Below are positions 32,201-43,891 of a DNA stretch of 64,000 bases, piece by piece. Position 1 is the first letter of the stretch. The number at the start of each line of letters is the position of its first letter. A model generated the notes under the pieces. The model searched no databases. It was not told the DNA's origin and was given only the letters and a program-made list of their open reading frames with translations. Source of the stretch: Linnemannia elongata (lineage: Eukaryota > Mortierellomycota > Mortierellomycetes > Mortierellales > Mortierellaceae). Position numbers and translations under genes: made by a program. Location of the stretch: NCBI GenBank assembly GCA_036320915.1, contig JAXBDG010000002.1, forward strand, positions 310,001 to 374,000. Reading direction: 5' to 3'.

Positions 32201-35067
32201 CCATCATTATTTTGGGTATGCTTGCCAAGGCAAAGCCCGACATTGTGGCTAACAAGATTGAAACCATTCTCAGGATCGGATTGGGCAAGCACGGAAGAGC
32301 CGATCTTGCCTTGGCCCGCTACTCTTGTATCGCTTTGCAGCGCATTGCTGGCGAGAAGAAGAAGCAGAAGGGCATGATAGCACAGGATACCGTTCGTCTG
32401 CCAATGGACCACGCCATTTTCCTCCGACTTCGCAACCTGATTGACACCCCCACCACCTCCAAGCACTGGTAAGTTGATGGGCTTTTCTTTGTTTTTAATA
32501 CAGAACACCACGTAAAAAGAATAAGTTGTTGACGTAACGTTGCTATGGTGCTTCTCTCTATAGGTTTTCCGTTGCAGAGCAGGTGGTAAATACTATCTAC
32601 TTGTTGGGCGAACATCCAGACTCTTTGTGTGGAGACATCATCAAGACACGGTGCAAAGACATCTTCAACCTTCAAGAGTCCAGCAGTTCCCCAGACACCA
32701 TGTCAATTGATGTCCCATCCACTCCTCTCCCGGACGACTCGACGATGAACCCAGAGAATGCATTCAAGGTCGACTCGTGGCAACTCAGTCAGCTACTCTT
32801 CATTGTTGGCCATGTTGCCATGAAGCACATTGTCCACATGGAGGTTATTGAGGAGGAATTCAAGCGACGAAAAGCGGGGATAGGGAGCGACGGAAAGAAG
32901 GACAAGGACGCCGCCGACGATGAGCTAGATCAGGTCGTTGGAACCACTGAGGATGAGTTTGGCGATGCTATGGCACACATTCGTGAGAGGGAGCTGCTCT
33001 TTGGCGAGGACAGCTTACTTCAAGTCTTTGGCCCGCTAATCATCACTATCTGCGGTAACAACACACTCTACTCTGTAAGTGTTGTCTCGACATTTCGCGG
33101 TGTAGCAAATGTGCACTTCTTGGTCAAAGATATGCTAACGCGACTCTATCAAACTCATATGAAAATGTAGGACAAGACCCTGCAGAGCTCTGCTACATTG
33201 GCGCTGTGCAAGCTGATGTGCATTTCGGCAGAATTCTGTGAGCACAACCTCCAGCTCCTCTTTACCATCTTGGAGAAATCCACGCAGCCTGCCATTCGCT
33301 CCAACATCATCATCGCTCTCGGAGACATGGCGGTTTGCTTCAACAACCTCATCGATGCCAACATCAACTACCTCTACAAGCGCCTCTCGGACTCGGACAA
33401 GGCCGTCAAGAAGAACACGCTGATGGTGCTGACTCACTTGATTCTGAACGGAATGGTCAAGGTCAAGGGCCAATTGGGAGAGATGGCGATCTGTCTGACG
33501 GACGAGGACAATCGTATTAGTGACTTGGCGCGCCTGTTCTTTACAGAGTTGACCAGCAAAGACAACGCGGTGTACAACAACATGCCGGATATTATCAGTC
33601 ATATGTCGAATACCCAGATTGCTGAGGACTCCTATCGGAAGATTATGAAGTTCTTGTTTGAGCTGATCAAGGACAAGAACATGGATTCGATGATCGAGAA
33701 GCTGTGCCAGCGATTCAAGAACACGGACCAGCCTCGTGGATGGCGTGATATCGCGTTCTGTTTGTCGATGTTGCCCTTCAAGACCGAAAAGAGTTTCAAA
33801 AGGCTGCTGGAAGGATTCCCTCACTACCAGGACAAGGTCTACGAGGAACAGGTCTTCAAGTGTCTCACGGACATTGTCACCAAGGTATCCACGAGTTCCT
33901 ATTTTTGGGCTGTTCTTTTGGCGATTGAAGGGGCAATAAGGAAAGGCACTTTTTAACCGTTTTTTTCTTTGATTGGTACTATAGGGACGTCAAATCAAAC
34001 CACCCAAGCCTGAGCTCAAGCCTATCATTGACGAGTTTGAGAGCAAACTGCAGGAGTACAAGGCCAAGGGAGACGAGGTGCAGGACACTGAGTTCAAGGC
34101 AATTAATGCTGTCAAGAAGGGCTCGCGCAAGGGAGGCCGCAGGGCTCTTAGCACTCTTGTTGGATTGAAGATCAGGAATGCCTCCGTGGCGACAGTGGAG
34201 CCTGCCGAAGAGAAGCGGACGACACGCAGATCTAGACGAGGAGCTGATCAGGATGAGGAGGTTGATGACGTTAAGGAGGAAGAGGAAGGGGAAGATGAAC
34301 CCCGCCGCCCTAAGACAAGGAATGCAAAGGAAGGCGACCAGGACGACGAGGTTAACGATGTCGAAGACGCTGACATGGAGGAGGGAATGGAGAAGTTGGC
34401 TGTACGGGATGCCAAAACCAACTCTCGACGCGACCAAGGTCGAAGAGGAAGGGCAGGAGCCAAGGATCGCGTTGACGCGGATGGTGATACGGTCATGGGT
34501 GAGACTCGCAAAGCGTTCGATTTAGGAGAGGAGGAGGAAGTGGAAGAAGAAGAGGAGGAAGAAGAGGAAGAACTCCAGCCCCCAGCCCGTAAACGCGGAA
34601 GAGGTGCCAACCGGGAGCCATCCGCTGAACCTGCTCCTGCTCGCAAGGCGACCAAACCGCCTGCAAAGGCCGCCAAGGCCAAGGCACCAGCACCCAAGGC
34701 GTCTGGCGGTCGTAACAGCAAGGCATCGTCACAGAAAAAGGGCAAGTCGAGAAAGGCATGGTCAGACGAGGACGAGAGTGAGGAAGACGAGGAGGTCTTT
34801 CACACGGGGGATGAAGATGAAGATGGCGATGATGAAGAAAAGTCAGAGGGGGAGAGCGAGGAAGAGGTGTCGAGACAGCGACGCAAACCTGCGGCCAAGG
34901 CAGCGGCCAAGGCAACAAAGAAAGCAACAGCGCGCGATGCGAGCGAGGAACCAGAGGCGACGCCTCCACCTCCACCTGCTGGACGAGCTAAACGGGCAGC
35001 CGCGACTAAAGCACGTCGCATTATAGAGTCTGACTCCGAGGAGGAGGAAGAGGAAGACTCTGAATAG
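29275..35067 (+). CDS. Condensin complex subunit 1 (CAP-D2 / Cnd1 / Ycs4)
   Basis: Twelve exons (29275-29395, 29490-29568, 29685-29743, 29849-30030, 30148-30430, 30532-30803, 30905-31645, 31740-31906, 32007-32468, 32564-33074, 33171-33884, 33985-35067) join in phase to give 1557 residues. The HEAT-repeat scaffold is plain: RVLCLCIKRHNHEF in the N-terminal region, MMRQAIVEIIGNL in the middle, and the Cnd1 core from about 960. The core carries LALCKLMCISAEFCEHNLQL, RSNIIIALGDMAVCF, LMVLTHLILNGMVKVKGQ and ISDLARLFFTELTSKDNAVY, which are family-defining. CAP-D2 is the HEAT subunit of condensin that loads SMC2/SMC4 onto mitotic chromosomes. The last exon (about 1198-1557) is a long tail with alternating acidic (EEEEVEEEEEEEE) and Lys/Ala/Pro-rich blocks, probably disordered and DNA-binding or phosphorylated. 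Start chosen at the first ATG giving MSETFALDEE. Confidence 0.93.
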
Positions 35068-36061
35068 AGGAACTGGAAAGAGCAAAGGGAGGGGAGGAGG
35101 CGAAGAATGAAATACGATCAATATCCTGACGTGCGTGTCTGTACCAACAACAATTGCTAATTTGAATTCAAATACACAACTAAAGAAAAATCCACCTGAA
35201 CCATCTGGCCATTTCTTTGAGGACATACTTCGGGTAACCATAGCTCAACGCATGACCCATTGTCTACTTTTTGGCAACACTGTGAAGCGTGCTCTCATGC
35301 ACAATTATAGTGTAGTGAAAAGAAGTCATAACGCTAAAACAATAATGGATCATGCAGCAATCATTGCATGGACAGACGGACAGACACACGGACGCGCTCA
35401 ACAAATGCCCCCCTCCCTCCACTTCCTATTACTCGCCCTCCATTCCATCTCCTCCCTCCATTGCGTAGGATCTACTCTTAATTCACTTTACAATCCGCAA
35501 TTGGACATGGGTTTAACGGTTCTTAGTTCAAACCCAAAACGATTTCTCGAACCCTTGAATAGAGAAGGAGGTCTTGCTTGCATCTGGTAGGTGGCGCGCC
35601 ATTAATGCAATCAATAAAACAAACAAAACGACAGGGGCGATGAACACAATGGAAGAGGGTACAAAAAGGTTGCCGTTTTTGTAGATCTTGAGATTAGCTA
35701 TTTACCAATGATCTGGCGTTTCTTTCTGTGCTTTGTTCATTGTTCCTTTGTTCTTTTGTAGTACTCCTCAAGGAGATGATCCAGTTAGCTCTAGATTTTA
35801 ATTGGTATTTTACTAGGAAAGAGAGACCGACGGTCGAATTGGACACTGTAAAAAAGCAGATAAAGGGCAGTTTTCGTTTTGTTTGTTCTTTCTTCCTTCA
35901 GTGATATAAAAGTTCGTAATGATTCTTCTGAACGACACTGACTGATTACCCGATTCACATCTCTATCTCATACTCTCTTGCCCTCTCTCACACCCCTTTC
36001 TCTCACCTATACCTTCACTCCTTACTTTTGCCCTTCCATTCTCAAAAAAAACCGCAAAACT
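35068..36061. other. Spacer between condensin gene and first FAD monooxygenase
   Basis: Nothing coding is supported. The last 130 bp before 36062 is a CT-rich leader typical of fungal genes. Confidence 0.45.
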
Positions 36062-38160
36062 ATGAAACAACGAACATTCAATCACAAAAACACAACTCCA
36101 CACGGACCACAACCACAAACTCAACCCCACCCCCAACTCTCAATCTTAATCGCTGGCGCCGGGATAGGCGGTCTAGTAATGGGCCTCATGCTCGAACAAG
36201 CAGGAATCCCCTTCCTTATTCTCGAACGCTCTTCCACCATCCGCTCCACTGGTGGTGCGATATCCTTGTGTCCCAACGTGATGCGAGTAATGGCCCAGTT
36301 GGGGTTGATGGAAGAATTGCTAAAGGAAAGTTTTCCTATACGCCAGATAAGGTACTTTGATAACATGCAGAGGGCTGTAGGTGTGGAGCAGTGTGATGCG
36401 GTTACTGATATGTTATTCTGCGAGACGAGGTAACCATCTTTTTCGTTCTGTTTTATTGCTTGGTTAAAAAAATCGGCGTATGAGCGAGTGTTGAAGAGCT
36501 GGTTTATAACTCAACCCATTTCCAATTTCATAAATCATGAATAAAAAACGAGAATAGGTACGGGAACGCAATCCGCACGTTGCCGCGTTCAGTCTTTATT
36601 TCTCTTCTCCTATCTCGCATCCCAGCACAGAAGGTCCTCCTTGGTAAACGCGTCTTCCGCACACAAGAAACTCCCTCCCACATGACCTGCTACTGCGACG
36701 ACGGATCTGAGTACCAGGGTTCGATTCTTGTAGGTGCCGATGGGACCTACAGTGCGGTTCGCAGGAATATGTACCAGACCCCGTCTGGTTCTGAGTCTGA
36801 TGCCCTTGGTGGTAAAGGAGAAGTTGCAAGGGATGGAGCGGATGGGATAATGATGGCGGATGGGAGGGTGATGCCGCATCAGCATTGTATTGTGGGGATT
36901 GCAGAGTCGTTGGATCCAGAGGAGTTTGAGGCGCTTGGGGGCGAATATGGGGAGTTTCAGGCGTTGCGTGGAGTTGGACACGAGCATTCTGTAAGGTTTT
37001 TCTTGCACTGTTTGTTTGTTTGCTTATTTGTCAAACGCAACGAGAACGAAAGTGAGGGTTCATTCATTTGGATGGCTAAAAGCTTCTCTATTGTTAACTC
37101 CGGATGACCATTTACTTTTTGCCTGCATGACAATGGATGTTAATAGATCTGGCTGATGCCATTGACAAACTATAGAATCGCCTGGAACGTTTTCTTTCAT
37201 TTCCCTGAAGACCTTCTCCAAGAGTACAAGGACCATCAGTTTTGTCCTCCCACACCCTGTATAGGAAGCCACGAAAACAAGTCTGCTGCTGACGGAATCC
37301 AGTGCTCCTTCCCTGGCCAATACCCTTCCCATCTTGTCACGCCAAAGCAACAACCCCAATCCCAACAGAAAAGTGACGGGTCCTGGCAGAGTGCTGCCAG
37401 ACGCGTCCACGACCGCGCCCAAGCAGCACTCGAGACTCTCCGCGATGTCCCCAATCCACTCAGCATCCGCCAGGGCCGATTTGGTGATCTACTAGACAAG
37501 ACTGAAGCCGACAAGATCTCGAAGGTGACGCTTGAACAAGGGATCTTTCGTCGATGGTTCCATGGGCGAACTGTTCTAATCGGGGATGCCGCTCACAAGT
37601 CGTTGCCGTATGCGGGGCAAGGTGCCAACCAGGCCATTTTGGATTGTGTTGTTTTGGTCAGTAAGCTTTACTTCCTTGTCAAGCCTGCTCTTAGTACGGC
37701 TGAAGTGGCTTTTGCTGCGCCAATAATGTCACCTGTGGCCCATCATGCCATGTCAACCCGCTTCCGCCCCGCATATCTGTCCCAAAAGCCCTACAAGTCC
37801 ACGCTCAGACTCAAATCCAAACCTACAACTATCCCCCTATCCCTTCCTCCCTCTCCACCTCCTTCCCCTCTCACCACCATACCTACCAGATGGTATACAC
37901 CCACAACTATTGAATTGACGCAAGTCTTCCAAGAATACTACATTACCCGCTCAGAGATAGCAAGCCAAGCTACTTGGGGCGGTAGCTGGGCTGACACCAT
38001 TTTCGGTGGTCAAGGAATCAAAGCGGGTTTGGCCCGGTTCGCATTCTTCAAGTTGCTGCCGACCAGGTTGTTCTATGCAGTGTCAGATTCATATTTTGGA
38101 AATCAGCCTGTCTTGCCGTTCTTGCCAGATGTTTGTAGTCCTTCTGATGGAGGTGAATGA
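36062..38160 (+). CDS. FAD-dependent monooxygenase (aromatic hydroxylase type), paralogue 1
   Basis: Three exons (36062-36429, 36558-36990, 37147-38160) join in phase to give 604 residues. FAD-binding signatures are complete: the dinucleotide motif ILIAGAGIGGLVMGLMLEQA (about 29-48) with the ribose-binding glutamate in LILER, the DG motif GADGTYSAVR, and the GD motif GDAAHKSLPYAGQGANQAI (about 413). These place it in the class A flavoprotein monooxygenases (p-hydroxybenzoate / salicylate hydroxylase relatives), which use NAD(P)H and O2 to hydroxylate small, often aromatic, substrates. The substrate cannot be told. A Ser/Pro-rich loop (PLSLPPSPPPSPLTT) interrupts the C-terminal region. No signal peptide or membrane helix is seen. 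The first intron (phase 2 in an Arg codon) and second intron (phase 0) match in position those of the paralogue at 46093. Confidence 0.85.
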
Positions 38161-39133
38161 GGGGGGATGAAGTGTAAGAGTCCTAGTTTGAGTGCAAGTG
38201 TGGGTGTTGGCGCAAAGAGTATGTTTGGCGGTGAATGGGGCGCCTTCCTGACACTTTTCCGATGATATTTTTTGGTTCTCTTTTTTTTTCCTCCTCTTGC
38301 AAACGCAAACAGACCTTCTCATACCATATGCCGTCTTTTTTGATCTTTGCTCATTGTTCTCCTCTTTTTTTTCATGAAGTTTAATTTATGTCTACGCCTT
38401 TTCAGTTGTACGGATGCCCGGCAACCCTCTTGATGATATCCTCTCCACCACTGGATGGTGGAGTAAAATAAAATAACTTGTCGTTCAAATAAAATCGTTC
38501 ATTGTCTTTGTATTCATAGTGACGAAAAAAAATGAGATGAAAATAAAAGTCTTTTCATACAAAGAACACAAACAAGGATGAAAACCATGTCAACATTGAG
38601 ATGAAGGAACCATGATTGCTTCCCTTTTTCCCTCTTGCATGACCATGCTAGTGGACACAATGGTTTGCCCGAATTAGGAAGGTCTTTGTATGGATTTTTC
38701 GTTCTTTCAGGTTCAACGGTCTTTGTGAGCACCTGAGAGTCAGTGCTCACTTTTAATTTCATAATAAAAAGGCACAACAGAGGCAAAAAACGATGGAGTA
38801 TCACCACTCCTGCCCAAGAAGTCATACCTATTTTGTTTGTCGCATGTTTTGTCCGCCTATCAAGACGCGTCGCCTTCTTTGCGCGTATATTTCAGAGGGT
38901 GTCGAAGACTGGTTAATCGCACGAGTTGCGACTGATCGGTGGTGTCAAATAGGACCACTACATGGCAACTTCCCTTCACTCAGTGCCATCACCTTCTGCC
39001 TCTCATCACCCTTCTCCCTTTCTCTTTTCTCCTTCCCTCTCTTCTTACTTTCTCTCTTTTACTCGTATCCAACGAACCGCCACCAACCTTACTATTCTTC
39101 CATCCATATTCAATCCATTCTCTTACTCTTAAT
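38161..39133. other. Spacer between monooxygenase 1 and BTB gene
   Basis: No gene is supported. An AATAAAAT-like polyadenylation context lies near 38467-38500. A CT-rich leader (39000-39065) precedes the BTB gene. Confidence 0.45.
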
Positions 39134-40981
39134 ATGGATATACCAAGAACAGGGACAGGGACAGATCCCATCATACGGATCGATATCCCTATTCAACAGA
39201 TCGAAGCTACCCACTACAACAACACGATCACCGTCCGCTCGGGGGACTGGGTCTGCGTCATCTCTCAGCAGCAGCCGCATTCTGTCATGGGCGATGAGAC
39301 TGGTTTAGAGAGCGAGCTGGAAGTCGTGGTTGTTGCTATTCAACAGTCAGGTGAAGGAGGAGGTGGTGGAGGAAGAGGAGGACAGGATTATTTGAGTATG
39401 CTTTCTCAATATAGTCACTTGTCGGTCGTCAGTGCTGGAGGGAGTGAATTTTTGGAGGACGGTGGGCAGCATAAACGTCTTCTGGAGGTTACAATCAAAC
39501 AACAGGAGATGCTTCTACAAGGAGTGAAAGGTACAACATACTCTTTTACCCGTTGCGCATTCATCGCCGTCGCGTGCACTCTTGTCTTTGGCGAAGAGAA
39601 ACTCTTGACATTTTTTTCTTTCTCGCATACAGTTTATGTTGAGCCAGGCATGGTCTTATACAGACAGCGATACATCTTCGACATCCATCTCTACACCCAC
39701 ATGAACACCCGCTCTCGTCGACAATTTCATTCGTCTCGACTCAATTACAACCAACACCCATACTACAGAACCGCCGCTCCACTTATGTCAGTAGCCCCTC
39801 CCATCTCTGCTCTACGAATAAGCGACGTCTTTGTGGTAGCCAAGCAACGCCTGAAAGACTTTCTTGACTTCTCCAGAGGGTCCGATTTCCAGATCTCGTT
39901 CAACCATCCGCCGGTCACAGCAACAATGACAGCAACACCCGTACCTTCGTCCCCTGCCTCGGAGTACTCGACTCCTCTTGTCCCTTCATTATCAGTGGAC
40001 GCGGTACCTGCTTTTCTCGTGCCAGACCAGTGGCATCAACAACAGCAACAACGTGCATCTCTGCAGGACGTTGAGTATCGAGGAAGAGGTGGCGGTGGTG
40101 GAGACACTGACAGCCTTTTTGTGCATTCGTGCATCATGTCCACAGTCACTTCTCCAGCAATGCAGTCCATCCTGAATTCTTACCCTCCTCCACCTTCGCC
40201 ACCCCCTTCAGCCTCAACAACACCCCCCATCGCCCCGTCGCATGTATCCACTTCCACTCATAGATTCAGCAACGACGGCAGATGCATCAGCCATCCGTCA
40301 TCGTTCCTTGAGCCTGAAGGTTTCTATTACCCAGCCCTGTTCTCTTTCAACCAAAACCATAGCTACCATCCTCTCCCGCAAAGACAACAACAGCCGATTC
40401 GAGAGGTTCGATTCCAGGATGTGCCTCCAGAGGCTGTCCGAGCCGTTGTCCGGTACATCTACTTGGGCCAGAAACCTGTTCTCGAACCCTGTTGCGGCTA
40501 CACGGTCAAGGACCTGATGGCCTTGTCGTCTTATTTGGAGATCGCACCCTTGGAAGATTATTGTATCCAACTCGTCCTTGGGACTCACCGCGACACGAAT
40601 ACCGACTCTAACGGAGACGATGACTCTGGCACCTTCAACCACGATTACAGTAACATGGGACGACGACGAGGAGGAGGAAGTCCGTCGATATGCAATAACA
40701 ATTTGACTCTAAGAGGAAGCTCCCAGAGTCGGATCTCCCCGGAGATGGCAGTGCAGGTGCTGTTTGATTGGGGATACAGGTATAGCAAGATCCGGACGGC
40801 GTTGGTCTGTGCGCTGATTCACAGCGATCTGGTTGATGACGGGGTTTTGTTAGGTTTTCCCGAGGGTGACGCTGAGGGTGAAAGTGGAAGGGGATTGTTG
40901 CGGTCGTTTGCAGGGCACGAGGCGTTCCATGCTATCCTGTGTGAAATGGTCGAGTGGCAGCTGAGCCGCCCTCTTCTTTAA
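39134..40981 (+). CDS. BTB/POZ-domain protein with long low-complexity insert
   Basis: From ATG 39134 the frame is open to 40981 (615 residues unspliced). A probable 102-nt intron at 39531-39632 (GTACAA...CATACAG) is a multiple of three and free of stops, so splicing gives 581 residues and retention gives 615. The C-terminal half has the second part of a BTB fold: VRFQDVPPEAVRAVVRYIYL, then DLMALSSYLEIAPLEDYC, then a helical BACK-like tail (AVQVLFDWGYRYSKIRTAL). The first BTB strand region (ISALRISDVFVVAKQRLKDF) is separated from it by about 150 residues rich in Pro, Ser, Thr and Gln. BTB proteins usually act as adaptors for Cullin-3 ubiquitin ligases or as dimerising scaffolds; this is a family inference. 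The N-terminal about 190 residues look like a beta-rich domain (MATH-like position), not firmly assigned. Confidence 0.75.
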   Translation: MDIPRTGTGTDPIIRIDIPIQQIEATHYNNTITVRSGDWVCVISQQQPHSVMGDETGLESELEVVVVAIQQSGEGGGGGGRGGQDYLSMLSQYSHLSVVSAGGSEFLEDGGQHKRLLEVTIKQQEMLLQGVKGTTYSFTRCAFIAVACTLVFGEEKLLTFFSFSHTVYVEPGMVLYRQRYIFDIHLYTHMNTRSRRQFHSSRLNYNQHPYYRTAAPLMSVAPPISALRISDVFVVAKQRLKDFLDFSRGSDFQISFNHPPVTATMTATPVPSSPASEYSTPLVPSLSVDAVPAFLVPDQWHQQQQQRASLQDVEYRGRGGGGGDTDSLFVHSCIMSTVTSPAMQSILNSYPPPPSPPPSASTTPPIAPSHVSTSTHRFSNDGRCISHPSSFLEPEGFYYPALFSFNQNHSYHPLPQRQQQPIREVRFQDVPPEAVRAVVRYIYLGQKPVLEPCCGYTVKDLMALSSYLEIAPLEDYCIQLVLGTHRDTNTDSNGDDDSGTFNHDYSNMGRRRGGGSPSICNNNLTLRGSSQSRISPEMAVQVLFDWGYRYSKIRTALVCALIHSDLVDDGVLLGFPEGDAEGESGRGLLRSFAGHEAFHAILCEMVEWQLSRPLL

Positions 40982-41219
40982 GCGTTCTTGCTTGTTTTGA
41001 TTATATTTTTTTTTCTGTAGGGTAGGACGTCAGTTTTCCTGTTTTCTGACTCGTCCTCTCTGGTTCCGTATGAATACTTCAGTAGAATAAAATGCATGTA
41101 CAGTCCAAGTTCAAAAACAAAGGGAAAAAAGTTGAAAATGCATCTATTGTTGTATGATTGTTGACTTCACTTCCACTCAAAAAATGGTTCCTATATTCTC
41201 CTTCCTTCCTGTCCAGTGC

Positions 41220-42310
41220 TTAGTAGGTGTAGATATGCTTGGCGACAAATTCTCTTGCTGCCTTTGATCCCTTGTCATGGTACACTGCTCCAACGATGGC
41301 CTCCATTGTATGTGCCAACACCGAGTCCTCTCCCACTTTTGAGTCCGTTGACTATTTTTCATACAGTTCCATAAAGAATAAAAAAGAGGATATTAGTGAA
41401 CCCCGCGCAAACTGATCCTCTTGTATGATTCAACCGTGCCAGAACTTAAAGGATAACTTACAGAAGCAGCCTTCCAGCGCATAACCTCGTCGACACCCAT
41501 GGAACGAGCAACCTTGGCCAACTTGTCAGTGGCGGTGGCATGTGCGACCGATGACCTCAAGGTCCTGTTCGACTTTACTTTGTCCCACTTTTGTTCCGTC
41601 ACATGCATCTGCAAGAATGTGCGTCCTATTTGGCCCCGTTTCATACCAAAATAAAGTCGTGTGTTAGTTCCTTCGCCGAGAGTAAGAGGGTTCAATTGAT
41701 CCTCCAGCACATGAGAAAGACAGCTCCTGATATGCTGGATGAGTAAAAATAATCAAGAGATCTTACCGAGGTAGCCGAGCTTTTCGTTGGTGGGGAGGGA
41801 TCCGTGGGAGAAAGACTTGTGGGTGATGGACTGAGTCATGAGGGAAGCGTCCGAGAGGTCGACACCGAGACGCTTGTAGACTGCGCTGACCTTGGCCGTG
41901 TCGTCTCCCGAAGTCGAGTAGGCGCGAACCTCATATGTGGCGCCTAATTAGTATTTTTGTCCGGTGATAGAGCAAAAGTGGTTCGGGTTTAGTCAGGGGT
42001 TGGAAGGTGAGCTTGGTGGCGCTTTTGTGCAGAGGTCTGTCTGCTCCTGTCCGGCGATTGAAGGAAAGGAGAGTGGTGGTTTTATGTGCCGTCGTCCCGA
42101 GGTTGATGCATTGCTGATCGTCTTGGCCCAGCTTCCAGGTTTTGAAGCGTCCTTGTCCTACGGAAATAGAGTAGCGGGTAAACTCCCGTTCCTGTTCTTG
42201 GTGTTCGCCTTTTACTGCAATGATTTCCTTCCGAGCTGTGATGTTGTCTTACAGCGGCTAATGGTGTTGGCCAGACGGATAGGCTTGATGGCGGAGACTC
42301 TTTGGAGCAT
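41220..42310 (-). CDS. Mitochondrial large ribosomal subunit protein, mL57-like (RNase III fold)
   Basis: Four exons (42310-42253, 41943-41767, 41625-41462, 41351-41220) join in phase to give 176 residues. The N-terminus MLQRVSAIKPIRLANTISRC is rich in Arg and hydroxylated residues with no acids, as in a mitochondrial targeting sequence. An RNase III-type core follows: LMTQSITHKSFSHG, NEKLGYLGRTFLQMH, VAHATATDKLAKVARSMGV, and HTMEAIVGAVYHDKG near the end. The size and single RNase III fold without a double-stranded RNA-binding domain fit mL57 (yeast Mrpl15) better than mL44 (Mrpl3). Catalytic acidic positions seem partly lost, as expected for a structural ribosomal protein. It is convergent with the BTB gene, with 238 bp between stop codons. 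Confidence 0.78.
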
Positions 42311-42767
42311 TGTGGCGGGTAATGTAATGTGTGATGCAAAGGAGAGAAGGGAGGGGTTGTGTCCTTGTCTTTTGTGGGACCTTCTTTCTTCACCCCAAAC
42401 AGCGGGTGCTTCTGCCACAAGGGTCAAGCTGGAGTGGAGGGTAGTGATCGTGATAAGCCACATTGTTTACATATATCACGTGCGACCTCATGGTGCTAGA
42501 TTGTGATTGTCTGCTCGATCTGATTGGCCAATTCGCGGGGAGCGCGTCTTCTTTCTTTCCTGTTTGGGAGACAGACAGCAATAGAAAATCACTCACTCGG
42601 TCGATGTTTCTTTTGACCTTATCACTTCGCCCTTTCTCCGTTTCCTTTCTTCCCACCAGTTTTGTCAATTAGGCTCCCAGGGTAGTGCCATGTCCACCAC
42701 TCCCTGGAGCCTGTCCCCAGGCCACCCCCCTCCCTCTCAGCCTTTTCCCTACCTCTTTAAACCCTTC

Positions 42768-42801
<34 letters not shown>

Positions 42802-42863
42802 TCATTGGAACCAGTTCGGTATATTCGCAACTATTAATCAACACGATGCCGAGCGAAATGCTC
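42311..42863. other. Spacer with (CT)n microsatellite
   Basis: It holds the upstream region of the mL57-like gene and a (TC)n run at about 42769-42799. No intact gene is seen. Confidence 0.5.
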
Positions 42864-43590
42864 GATGGAGACCTTCACTCCTCTCCGTCTCCTCAAGTCC
42901 TTTGACCCTGTAACTACCTCGAAGTACGCCGAAGTGCGCAACATTTTTCTTTCACACGCATCCTTACGAATCGTGTAACTGCATTTCTTTCTCAACTCGT
43001 TACCCAACCTGGTCGCCAAACATACCGCGGTATCCTCCGCGGGTTCTGCGCCCTTTCTTCTGGGAGGAGTGTGAGGTTGCAGTCGTCAACAATGTCCTCA
43101 CTCCAACAGAACGCTTTCTCACCATCAAGAAAGTTGCTGAGATGGGAAGGCGACAACATGGATTTTGGTCAAAACCACTGCCTCCAGCGATCAGTGTGAA
43201 TCTATCGCATTGATGGCAAAAACACTACTGTCCTATCCGGCATTTTTGGTTCGCCTATTTAAGGCCACTGACAGGCCCAACACTATATCGGCATTCATTA
43301 TCACCCATCGGTTTGAAAGTCCTTCAAGGAACTAGAAAGTACTACGAGACCCGAAATCAGCTTGACCACCTTCACCCCACAAAGTTGTTCGTAACGCCAT
43401 AGGCTCCTTGTCTTCCCCAGTTACCTATCGCCTCCTCAAACTTGAACAGTACCGATAACGATGTCCCGACTGCCCTATCTCGCCAACTGGACCACAGATC
43501 GATGAATACACTCTCAGTACAGCTTGATCCCAGAACGGTCACAGCCTTCAACTGATCTATGAAAGTTGCCTTTAGGGAAGCCACCGTCTA
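42864..43590 (+). pseudogene. Decayed protein-coding remnant, family not recognised
   Basis: Successive stretches of coherent coding sequence can be read on the plus strand, in different frames and cut by stops. They begin with METFTPLRLLKSFDPV, then FFWEECEVAVVNNVLTPTER (around 43060), then KTTASSDQCESIALMAKTLL (around 43170-43230), then SAFIITHRFES (around 43290) and TALSRQLDHRSMNTL near 43470. At least three frame changes and several stops separate them. The composition is protein-like, unlike the flanking low-complexity DNA. I cannot name the family. No intron signals would restore one frame. Confidence 0.55.
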
Positions 43591-43843
43591 AATTAGTTCC
43601 CTCTTTCCCATTCTTAATCTCACGACGACAATATCCTTCACTTTTTTTGAACGAGGAATAGAGCAAATATCGCAACAGGACCAACAGTTAATAATAAAAT
43701 ACCACCCTTCATCCTACAAAAGAAAAAAAACTAAGCCGCCTCTGGTTCAATTGCTCGTGTACTATTATCATCTCTTTTTCTCTTTAGCCTCGATCATTTT
43801 AATTCTCTGAGCTATGCTTCAGAATTTTAACTATCTCGGTCTT

Positions 43844-43891
<48 letters not shown>

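Noticed and set aside
33135..33824. 229-codon minus-strand frame inside the condensin gene
   Set aside because: It lies opposite the conserved Cnd1 core exon and has no recognisable features.
38514..38825. Minus-strand 103-codon frame between monooxygenase 1 and the BTB gene
   Set aside because: No domain, no intron signals and ordinary spacer composition.
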